Source: Thermodesulfobacteriaceae bacterium
GTDB taxonomy: Bacteria; Desulfobacterota; Thermodesulfobacteria; Thermodesulfobacteriales; Thermodesulfobacteriaceae
NCBI GenBank assembly: GCA_015494725.1
Contig: WGAR01000109.1
Coordinates: 1-14,964 of the forward strand
Direction: 5' to 3'
Length of the DNA: 14,964 bases
The notes below the pieces were generated by a model that was given only the letters and a program-made list of their open reading frames with translations, was not told where the DNA came from and ran no database searches. The translations under genes and the position numbers were made by a program. Shown piece by piece: positions 1 through 6,401 of this stretch. Within the stretch, counting starts at the first letter, position 1; each line of letters opens with the position of its first letter.

Positions 1-978
1 GTAGCCAGGATCCTGGCCCGGGAAAAGATCTATGGATTCGGAATCTCCGAACCCGAGGAAGGGGAAAGATTACGGAAGGCCGGCCTGATCCTTCCCCTCC
101 TTCTCCTTTCCGGCTTCGAGACCGACTGGCTTCCGGATTTGATCCGGCTCCGTCTCATCCCGGCCATCACCTCCCTGCGCATGCTCCAGGCAGCGGCAGA
201 GTTCACCCGGCGTAAGGGGGTCTCCCTGGAGGTGCATCTTAAGCTGGATACCGGTATGCATCGCTACGGGATAGAACCCCGGGAAATCCCCCTCCTGTTG
301 CAAATCCTTAAGGAAAATCCCCAATTACGCCCGGTAGGACTCATGACTCATCTGGCCTGTGCTGAAAAACCGGAGGATCCTCTCACTCACAAACAGCTCG
401 AGACCTTCCATAGTCTCAGGGAAAAACTACAGGGCCACCTCCCCTCCCTGCGATATTTTCACGCGGCCAATTCCGCGGGGATTATCTTTCTGCGCGGGGC
501 CGGAGGCAACCTGGTCCGTCCGGGGATCTCCCTTTACGGAAGCTACCCCTCTTTTCGGGCCCGAGCCCGTGTTAAACTAAAACCGGTCATGACCCTTAAG
601 AGCCGAATTCTGGAACTCCGGGAATTACCAGCCGGGGAGGCCCTGGGATACGGCCCCCTCTACCGGGCCCCCAGCCGAAGACGTATAGCCCTGGTTCCGG
701 TGGGCTACGACGATGGCTACCCCCGCAGCCTGAGCAACAAGGGTTTCGCCTGGGTTCGGGGACGAAGGGTGCCCGTGGTGGGGGCCGTATCCATGCGGTG
801 TCTCACCCTGGATGTAACCGAGGTGGAGGGAATACAGCCCGGAGAGGAGATTATTCTCCTAGGAGGCCCCAGGGAGGAGGTCCCGGTGGACGAACTTGCC
901 GATCTCGCCGGCACCATCAGTTACGAACTCCTCTGTGCTCTGGGGCGTCGAATTCCCAGGATGTATCGAGATGTTTAA
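1..978 (+). CDS. alr: alanine racemase, 5'-truncated by window edge
   Basis: PLP-dependent racemase that converts L-alanine to D-alanine for peptidoglycan in the cytoplasm. The reading frame is open from base 1 and 325 residues are visible. Relative to the usual 360-380 aa, about 45-50 N-terminal residues are missing, including the segment that normally carries the PLP lysine. Seen: an LDTGMHRYGI motif, NLVRPGISLYG (the Arg that normally faces the PLP pyridine nitrogen), and VPVGYDDGYPR, whose first Tyr (codon 706-708) matches the second catalytic base of the family. Near the C-terminus the usual SMD motif reads SMRC (bases 792-803), so the expected Asp is Arg. The stop codon overlaps the start of tatB by 8 bp. 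Identity is secure from motif order; whether the variant changes activity cannot be told from sequence alone. Confidence 0.95.
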   Translation, partial: VARILAREKIYGFGISEPEEGERLRKAGLILPLLLLSGFETDWLPDLIRLRLIPAITSLRMLQAAAEFTRRKGVSLEVHLKLDTGMHRYGIEPREIPLLLQILKENPQLRPVGLMTHLACAEKPEDPLTHKQLETFHSLREKLQGHLPSLRYFHAANSAGIIFLRGAGGNLVRPGISLYGSYPSFRARARVKLKPVMTLKSRILELRELPAGEALGYGPLYRAPSRRRIALVPVGYDDGYPRSLSNKGFAWVRGRRVPVVGAVSMRCLTLDVTEVEGIQPGEEIILLGGPREEVPVDELADLAGTISYELLCALGRRIPRMYRDV

Positions 979-1231
979 CATCGGTTTTCCGGAAATGGTG
1001 GTCATTTTCCTGGTGGCCCTGGTGGTGCTGGGGCCGGAGAAGCTTCCCGAGCTGGGAAGGGCTCTGGCCCGGTTAACCGTGGAATTCCGCCGGGCCACCG
1101 AGGAACTTAAACGCGAACTGGCGCTGGATGAAATCGAGGAAACCCGCGAAGAGTGGCAAAAGATGAAAAAGGAACTCAAGGAGCCGCTGGAGGATGCTTC
1201 CTCATCGGGATCTTCCCCGTCTTCCTCTTGA
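971..1231 (+). CDS. tatB: Sec-independent protein translocase subunit TatB (TatA/B family)
   Basis: 86-aa subunit of the twin-arginine translocase, which moves folded, often cofactor-bearing proteins across the inner membrane. It starts MFNIGFPEMVV with one N-terminal membrane helix (about residues 5-20). The hinge is VVLGPEKLPELG, followed by a charged amphipathic helix and a Ser-rich tail. The early Glu and the LGP..LP hinge favour TatB over TatA, which normally has an FG hinge. I chose ATG 971 because upstream in-frame codons lie inside alr and the helix begins here. No strong Shine-Dalgarno is visible and the start overlaps the alr stop, so translational coupling is likely. Its 3' end overlaps tatC. 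No separate tatA is in the window, so this protein could serve both roles. Confidence 0.88.
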   Translation: MFNIGFPEMVVIFLVALVVLGPEKLPELGRALARLTVEFRRATEELKRELALDEIEETREEWQKMKKELKEPLEDASSSGSSPSSS

Positions 1232-1916
1232 AGTTCACCTGGCTGAACTGAGAAAACGCCTCCTGGTTACTATCTCGGTTCTTTTCTTCCTCTGGTGTCT
1301 CCTTTTCGTACTCTTTCCCCATCTCACCCCTTTTCTCCTCTGGCCTTATCGTCGGGCCATGGGACAGGGGAAGATCCCCCTGGTGTTTACCACCCTTCCC
1401 GAGGGCATCATGGCCGCCCTCAAGGCCACCTTCTTCCTGGCTCTTATTCTCACTCTTCCCCTGGCCATCTATCAGGGCTGGAGCTATATCTCACCGGGCC
1501 TCTATCCCCAGGAAAAACGGGTGGGAAAAAGACTCCTTATTCTCTCTTTCTTCCTGATGCTCTTCGGTCTGGCCCTGGGATACTTCGTTTGGCTTCCGGT
1601 CCTGCTTCACTTCTTTCTGAGCTTCGGTTACGCCCATTTCGAGGCCAACCTTCGGGTCCAGAATTACCTCGCCTTTCTGGGAAAAACCCTTCTGGTCTCG
1701 GCCCTGGTGGCCGAAATTCCCCTGGGAGTGGCCCTCCTGGTCAAGGTCAAGGTCCTCTCCCGCGGCCTTTTCTCCCGCAAAAAATGGTATTTCCTGGGGG
1801 GCATCTATCTTCTGGCCCTCTTTCTGGTCCCCGGAGACTTTCTTTCCCAGATACTCCTTTTTCTGAGTTTTTACGTCCTTCTGGAATTGGGTTTTGTTTT
1901 AGCTAAAATATTTTAA
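1194..1916 (+). CDS. tatC: Sec-independent protein translocase subunit TatC
   Basis: 240-aa polytopic membrane protein, the twin-arginine signal-peptide receptor of the Tat system. The cytoplasmic N-terminus carries the family motif HLAELRKRLL (about residues 15-24). Next come hydrophobic segments consistent with six membrane spans and a conserved loop, LPEGIMAALK...SYISPGLYPQEKR. The length matches the family (about 240-260 aa). ATG 1194 has an AAGGAG at 1178-1183 with about 10 bp spacing and lies inside the 3' end of tatB (38-bp overlap), as expected for a coupled gene. Tat substrates in an organism like this would include periplasmic Fe-S or molybdenum enzymes and hydrogenases, but none is encoded in this window. 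The gene ends in an AT-rich stretch before the cytochrome promoter. Confidence 0.95.
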   Translation: MLPHRDLPRLPLEVHLAELRKRLLVTISVLFFLWCLLFVLFPHLTPFLLWPYRRAMGQGKIPLVFTTLPEGIMAALKATFFLALILTLPLAIYQGWSYISPGLYPQEKRVGKRLLILSFFLMLFGLALGYFVWLPVLLHFFLSFGYAHFEANLRVQNYLAFLGKTLLVSALVAEIPLGVALLVKVKVLSRGLFSRKKWYFLGGIYLLALFLVPGDFLSQILLFLSFYVLLELGFVLAKIF

Positions 1917-1985
1917 AAAAATATGAAAATCGGTCTTAACTGTCCCCAAGTAACCGGAAAAAGCTTAGAAAACCTTTTAAGGCCT

Positions 1986-2014
1986 TTGACCCGGACCCTA
2001 CCTCAGAGTATATT
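1986..2014 (+). promoter_or_regulatory. sigma70-type promoter for the cytochrome c3 gene
   Basis: TTGACC (1986-1991), a 17-bp spacer, then TATATT (2009-2014). Both boxes are close to consensus. Expected transcription start is near 2021, giving a leader of about 20 nt that contains the strong Shine-Dalgarno AGGAGGAGG at 2031-2039. The cytochrome gene can therefore be expressed independently of alr-tatBC. Confidence 0.7.
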
Positions 2015-2042
2015 ATCTAAAAACCGAAAAAGGAGGAGGATT

Positions 2043-2447
2043 ATGCGTAAATGGGTCGTTATGTTGGGTGTGATGGGGTTAATTTTGGGTGTTTACGGAG
2101 TAGGCACGGGGAGCTGTAACGAAGGGCCCAAGGTAATCAAATTACCCGCCCCCAAGATGGCCCACACCACGGTGGTCTTCCCTCACTGGATGCACCAGAA
2201 CGTACTTAAGGGAAACTGCGGTGAGTGCCATCATAGCCGCACCGCGGACTGGAAACAGGTTCCCTATAAGAAGGGGATGAAGATCCAGAAGTGTGAGACC
2301 TGTCATAACAAGCAGCATCCCAATCCCAAACTGCGGAGTGTAAAGAATGCCATGCACATCAACTGCCGGGGCTGCCACAAGGCCATGAAGAAGGAAGGCA
2401 AGAAGACCGGCCCCACCGCCTGTTTCGGATGCCATAAGAAGAAGTAA
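2043..2447 (+). CDS. tetraheme cytochrome c3 (class III), periplasmic
   Basis: 134-aa secreted electron carrier. An N-terminal signal peptide (MRKWVVMLGVMGLILGVYG) precedes four heme-attachment motifs: CGECH (59-63), CETCH (84-88), CRGCH (108-112) and CFGCH (127-131). Additional histidines at 48, 51, 64 and 105 match the expected distal ligands. The FPHWMH pair and the CxxCHH at the first motif are hallmarks of cytochrome c3. All four motifs are CX2CH, whereas Desulfovibrio c3 mixes CX2CH and CX4CH. I chose ATG 2043 because AGGAGGAGG lies just upstream and the signal peptide begins here; a longer in-frame opening from 1923 would cover the promoter. In sulfate reducers such proteins carry electrons from periplasmic hydrogenases or formate dehydrogenases to membrane complexes. 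It is monocistronic, with its own promoter and terminator. Confidence 0.92.
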   Translation: MRKWVVMLGVMGLILGVYGVGTGSCNEGPKVIKLPAPKMAHTTVVFPHWMHQNVLKGNCGECHHSRTADWKQVPYKKGMKIQKCETCHNKQHPNPKLRSVKNAMHINCRGCHKAMKKEGKKTGPTACFGCHKKK

Positions 2448-2474
2448 GCATCCCTTTCTCTAAGGTCTCCTTTG

Positions 2475-2500
2475 AAGGGGGGGTTATCCCCCCTTTTTCT
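2475..2500 (+). terminator. intrinsic terminator after cytochrome c3
   Basis: An 8-bp stem, AAGGGGGG / CCCCCCTT, with a 5-nt loop (GTTAT), runs into a T-rich tract (2494-2500). It lies 27 bp after the cytochrome stop codon and would separate that gene from the MerR regulator. Confidence 0.85.
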
Positions 2501-2525
2501 TTGAAGTGCAAATAATCCCTTCCAC

Positions 2526-2554
2526 TTGTTCAGATCCCGAAGAGCGTGTTAAAT
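2526..2554 (+). promoter_or_regulatory. weak candidate promoter for the MerR regulator
   Basis: TTGTTC (2526-2531), 17 bp, TTAAAT (2549-2554), about 40 bp before the ATG and downstream of the cytochrome terminator. Only about half of the -35 box matches consensus. No clear MerR-type 19-bp-spacer dyad was found here. Confidence 0.3.
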
Positions 2555-2593
2555 TGTTACTAAGAACTTCATAGATCCTATCAGGGAGGGCTT

Positions 2594-3037
2594 ATGGCTG
2601 ACCGCTTAAAGAAGATGATCCCGGAAAAGGACGAGCCGGTATTTCCTATCGGGGTGGCGGCCAAGATCCTGGGTGTAAATCCCAGAACCCTCAAAATCTA
2701 CGAACAGGAAGGGCTGGTTAAACCGGTAAAAAAGGGCAATAAACGTTATTTTTCCTATAACGATATCGAGTGGCTCAAGTGCCTGCGTTCCTTTATCCAT
2801 GAGGAAGGTATCAGCATTCCCGGCATCAAAAAACTTCTGGAATTAACCCCCTGCTGGGTGATCAAGAATTGTCCGGAGGAAGTCCGGAAGGAATGCACCG
2901 CCTATCGCGACCGCACCAAGCCCTGCTGGCAGCTGGTCAACTCCACCTGCAAGAAAATGGAAAAGTGTGAGACCTGCGAGATCTACCTGCGGGACAAGGA
3001 ATATCTCCTCCGCAAGGAGGACAAAAAGGCCTCCTGA
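2594..3037 (+). CDS. MerR-family transcriptional regulator with Cys-rich C-terminal domain
   Basis: 147-aa DNA-binding protein. Residues about 16-85 form a MerR/HspR-like winged helix (FPIGVAAKILGVNPRTLKIY, then a KRYFSYNDIEWLKCLRSF segment and an EEGISIPGIKKLLEL helix). The C-terminal part has seven cysteines at 87, 93, 101, 111, 119, 125 and 128, arranged as two PCW units (PCWVIKNC and PCWQL) and a final CETC. This could bind zinc or an Fe-S cluster and act as a redox or metal sensor; no ligand can be assigned. The start has GGGAGGG at 2584-2590. The gene is alone on its strand here and converges on secG with only 20 bp between stops. Targets are unknown; the neighbouring cytochrome and complex I genes are possibilities only by position. 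Confidence 0.85.
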   Translation: MADRLKKMIPEKDEPVFPIGVAAKILGVNPRTLKIYEQEGLVKPVKKGNKRYFSYNDIEWLKCLRSFIHEEGISIPGIKKLLELTPCWVIKNCPEEVRKECTAYRDRTKPCWQLVNSTCKKMEKCETCEIYLRDKEYLLRKEDKKAS

Positions 3038-3057
3038 GCCGCCCGAAGGTTCTTAAC

Positions 3058-3387
3058 TTATTGGCCCTGAGGAGGCACCGGGAGAGGCGGAGGGGTGGGT
3101 AGTTTTTCCTGGGGCTTGGTCTTTTCCACCACCGGGGCCTTTTCCATGAGAGAGGCCTTGTTCCGCTGGGCGGCAAGGTAGGTCAGAAAGATGGAATTGG
3201 CGAAAAAGAGGATGGCCAGCAGGGCCGTGACCTTGTTCAGAAAGGTACCCGGCCCGGCCCCGCCGAAAATGGCCTGACTCCCGGTGAAAACCGCCCCCAC
3301 CTCTGAACCCTTTCCCACATTGACCAGCACAATGGCGATAAGAAAAAGGGCCAGAATAACCTGAATCACCACCAACACGGTAAACAT
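3058..3387 (-). CDS. secG: preprotein translocase subunit SecG
   Basis: 109-aa small subunit of the SecYEG channel. Two membrane helices (about residues 2-23 and 50-70) flank the conserved cytoplasmic loop with GKGSEVGAVFTGSQAIFGG and GTFLNKVTALLA. After the second helix comes a Pro-rich, Lys-containing tail of about 35 residues (TPPPLPVPP near the end), longer than in minimal SecG proteins. The start has GAGGAGG about 8 bp upstream. It sits 70 bp behind nuoN on the same strand with no convincing terminator between, so read-through from the nuo operon is possible. Confidence 0.93.
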   Translation of the reverse strand: MFTVLVVIQVILALFLIAIVLVNVGKGSEVGAVFTGSQAIFGGAGPGTFLNKVTALLAILFFANSIFLTYLAAQRNKASLMEKAPVVEKTKPQEKLPTPPPLPVPPQGQ

Positions 3388-3457
3388 AAAGCCGGCCTCC
3401 TCTTAAGATCGCCAGAGATTATTACCCCTTTTCCGGAAGGCTGACAAGGGTGAACGA

Positions 3458-4864
3458 TCAGAACACGCTTCCCATAACCGCATGGAGGAGAGAACCCGGA
3501 TACAATCCGATGATCAACACTCCCAGGGCCGAGATTCCCAGCGCCGCCCAGAGGGAAAGAGAAAACGCCGGCCGGAGCTCACGTTCGGGCTCCCGCATAT
3601 ACATGAACATCACGATGCGCAGATAGGGATAGGCAGCGATAACACTGGCCAGCACCGCCAGCACCGCCAGCCAGGGATGCCCGGCATGCACCACGGAACG
3701 GAAAAGATAAAACTTCCCCATAAAACCGGCCGTGGGAGGGATTCCAGTGAGGGAAAACATGAAAAGAAGCATCAGGAGCGCCGGGAAGGGATAGAGTCTG
3801 GCCAGACCCTGATAGTCGTAAATGCTTTCTCCTACCCCGCCTTCCCGCTGAAGCAGGGTAACTATACCGAAGGCCCCGATGTTCATGAAGGCGTAGATAA
3901 GGAGATAGAGCAGCACCGCCGAAAGCCCCTCCCGCGTCCCGGCGGCGATTCCCAGAAGGATATAGCCGGCATGAGCCACCGAGGAGTAAGCCAGCATGCG
4001 TTTGATGTTGGTTTGAACCACGGCCAGGATATTCCCCACAAACATGGTCAGCACGGCAAAAGGTACCAGTAATTTGATCCACATGGGATGGGCCGAGGCA
4101 AAGGCCAGCAGGAAGATCCGCCCCAGAGCCGCAAATCCCGCCGCCTTGGCCGCCACGGACATAAAGGCCGTAACCGGGGTGGGAGCCCCCTCGTAGGCAT
4201 CCGGGGCCCACATGTGAAAGGGGACCATGGCCACCTTAAACCCCAGGGCCACCAGGAAAAAGGCGATCCCCGCCAGCACCGCCGGATCAACGGACAGGTG
4301 TTGATGAATCTTGGCCAGGAAAAGGGTCCCGGTACGACCGTAAATTATCGCCAGCCCCAGGATCAGAAAGGCCGAAGCCAGCGAACCCAGCAGGAAATAC
4401 TTGAGCCCGCCCTCAAGGCCCCGGGGATCCTTCCAATCCACAGCTACCAGTACATAGATGGAAAGACTCATCAACTCCAGCCCGATATAAATGAGCAGAA
4501 GATCCGTACCCGAGGCCATCAGCATCATGCCACAGACCGCAAAATATAAGAGTCCGTAGTATTCCCCGAAATGAAACCCCCTCCGCCGGGCATAGACCGG
4601 AGAAATCAGAATACTCAAAAACAGGCTCAGGAGAAAAATGGTCTTGAGAAAAAAGCCATAATGGTCCGCGGTGTAACTCTCTCCAAAGGAAATGCCCAGA
4701 CTGGTGCGACACAACCACCAGGCCACCAGGGTCCCTAAAAGGGCCGTCCAGAAAAAGAAATCCTTGGCCCGAATGGCCCGATCGAACAGAACCATGAACG
4801 AAGCCACCAGCACCAGAAAGATTTCCGGGGCGAGAGCCTTGAAATTAAGCAAAGAGAATGGCAT
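3458..4864 (-). CDS. nuoN: NADH-quinone oxidoreductase-like complex I subunit N
   Basis: 468-aa antiporter-like proton-pumping subunit of the complex I membrane arm. Many hydrophobic helices are evident. Key residues are present: Glu130 in LLIYIGLELMSLS, Lys210 in LGFKVAMVPFHMWAPDAYEG, Lys240 in MSVAAKAAG, and a Lys in TAGFMGKFYLF. These match the conserved proton-channel residues of NuoN. ATG 4864 has GGAGGGG upstream and overlaps the end of nuoM by 20 bp, indicating coupled translation. It is the last nuo gene of the operon. Nothing suggests loss of pumping function. Confidence 0.95.
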   Translation of the reverse strand: MPFSLLNFKALAPEIFLVLVASFMVLFDRAIRAKDFFFWTALLGTLVAWWLCRTSLGISFGESYTADHYGFFLKTIFLLSLFLSILISPVYARRRGFHFGEYYGLLYFAVCGMMLMASGTDLLLIYIGLELMSLSIYVLVAVDWKDPRGLEGGLKYFLLGSLASAFLILGLAIIYGRTGTLFLAKIHQHLSVDPAVLAGIAFFLVALGFKVAMVPFHMWAPDAYEGAPTPVTAFMSVAAKAAGFAALGRIFLLAFASAHPMWIKLLVPFAVLTMFVGNILAVVQTNIKRMLAYSSVAHAGYILLGIAAGTREGLSAVLLYLLIYAFMNIGAFGIVTLLQREGGVGESIYDYQGLARLYPFPALLMLLFMFSLTGIPPTAGFMGKFYLFRSVVHAGHPWLAVLAVLASVIAAYPYLRIVMFMYMREPERELRPAFSLSLWAALGISALGVLIIGLYPGSLLHAVMGSVF

Positions 4865-6386
4865 GGAGCCCCTCCTTTATAAGCTGAGTTATGGAAGTGA
4901 CCGGACCGGCAGCCTGCACATGCTGAAGCAACCCGTTAACCGAGGGATGCATAAAGGAAAGGAAGGACTTGGGATAAATCCCGATCCAGAGCACCAGGAT
5001 GAGCATGGGAAGCAAGGATACAAGTTCCCGCAGCTTCATCTCCGGAAGTCCGGCAATGTTGGGGTTGACCTTCTGACAGAAGACCCTCTGATACAACCAG
5101 AGCATATAGCAGGCCCCCAGAATGACCCCGGTGGCCGCAAACACCGTGGCCCACTTCTTGGCCTGAAAAGTCCCCAGAAGGATCAAGAATTCACCGATAA
5201 ATCCGTTGGTGCCGGGTAACCCGATGGAGGCCATGGTGAAGACCATGAAAAAGGCCGCATAAATGGGCATCACCGTGGCCAGCCCCCCGTAATAGGAAAT
5301 CTCACGGCTATGCGTACGATCATAGACAATCCCTACACACATAAAGAGTGCCCCGGTAACCACCCCGTGGTTAATCATCTGGAGGATAGCCCCCTCCACC
5401 CCGTTGGCAGTAAGGGAAAAGATCCCCAGGGTCACAAACCCCATGTGACTCACCGAACTATAGGCAATGAGGCGCTTGAGATCGGTCTGAGCCAGACAGG
5501 CCAGAGCCCCGTAAATAATGGCAATAATGGAAAGCACCAGCATGGGCACCGCCAGGGCCAGGGTGGCCTTAGGGAAAAAGCTGAGAGAGAAGCGCAGGAA
5601 TCCGTAGGCCCCCATCTTGATGAGGATCCCGGCCAGGATAACCGAGCCGGCGGTGGGAGCCTCGGTGTGGGCATCCGGCAACCAGGTATGCACCGGCCAC
5701 ATAGGAACCTTTACCGCAAAGGCCGCAAAGAAGGCCAGGAAAAGCAGGACCTGTAAACCGTAGGGGAGCCCCATGCGCATGAGGGTGGGGACCTCGAAGG
5801 TCCCGATCTTGAGATAGATCACGATGATACCGATGAGCATTAAGACCGAGCCCAGCAGGGTATAGAGCACGAACTTTATGGTGGCATAGAGGCGACGCGG
5901 ACCTCCCCAGATCCCGATAATGAGATACATGGGAATGAGCATAGCCTCCCAGAAGACGTAGAAGAGCAGGAGATCCAGGGCACAAAATACCCCGATCATG
6001 GCCGCCGAGGTGAGGAGCAGCGCGATATAAAACTCCTTAACCTTATCGGTTATGGATTCCCAGGAAATGAGGATACACAGGACGGTAATAAGAGCGGAAA
6101 GCAGGATAAACAATACACTTATCCCATCCACTCCCAGGAAATAATGCGCTCCCAGGGCCTTTATCCAGGTGTGTTTTTCCACAAACTGAAAACCGGAAAA
6201 ATGCCGATCGAAATGGAACCAGAGCGGAAGGCTCACCGCGAAATCCGCCAGGGCCACGAGCAGGGCCACTATCTTGATCAGGGCTTCCTGACTTCGGGGA
6301 ATCACAAAGAGAAGGGCCGCCCCTGCTACCGGCAACCATATAATCAACGAAAGCAACGGAAAATCAGCCAACCTGAGATCCACCAT
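4845..6386 (-). CDS. nuoM: complex I proton-pumping subunit M
   Basis: 513-aa antiporter-like subunit of the membrane arm. Conserved residues are visible: Glu147 in FYVFWEAMLIPMYLIIG, Lys226 in AFAVKVPMWPVHTWLPDAH, Lys257 in AGILIKMGAYGFLRF, and a Glu in GTNGFIGEFLILLG. I prefer ATG 6386; a GTG at 6395 would add three residues and cannot be excluded, since neither has a strong Shine-Dalgarno. The gap to the nuoL stop is about 15 bp. All features are typical of the family at about 500 aa. Confidence 0.95.
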   Translation of the reverse strand: MVDLRLADFPLLSLIIWLPVAGAALLFVIPRSQEALIKIVALLVALADFAVSLPLWFHFDRHFSGFQFVEKHTWIKALGAHYFLGVDGISVLFILLSALITVLCILISWESITDKVKEFYIALLLTSAAMIGVFCALDLLLFYVFWEAMLIPMYLIIGIWGGPRRLYATIKFVLYTLLGSVLMLIGIIVIYLKIGTFEVPTLMRMGLPYGLQVLLFLAFFAAFAVKVPMWPVHTWLPDAHTEAPTAGSVILAGILIKMGAYGFLRFSLSFFPKATLALAVPMLVLSIIAIIYGALACLAQTDLKRLIAYSSVSHMGFVTLGIFSLTANGVEGAILQMINHGVVTGALFMCVGIVYDRTHSREISYYGGLATVMPIYAAFFMVFTMASIGLPGTNGFIGEFLILLGTFQAKKWATVFAATGVILGACYMLWLYQRVFCQKVNPNIAGLPEMKLRELVSLLPMLILVLWIGIYPKSFLSFMHPSVNGLLQHVQAAGPVTSITQLIKEGLHAILFA

Positions 6387-6401
6387 AGGCCCCACCCCAC
6401 T

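Noticed and set aside
1897..1914. AT-only palindromes (TTTTAGCTAAAA and AAAATATTTT) at the end of tatC as a terminator
   Set aside because: Stems contain almost no GC pairs and no separate T-tract follows, so a functional intrinsic terminator is unlikely.
1923..2042. 40-codon upstream extension of the cytochrome c3 gene
   Set aside because: It would cover the promoter and strong Shine-Dalgarno; a proper signal peptide starts at ATG 2043.
3038..3057. Bidirectional terminator between the convergent merR-family gene and secG
   Set aside because: The 20-bp gap holds no GC-rich inverted repeat with T-tract.
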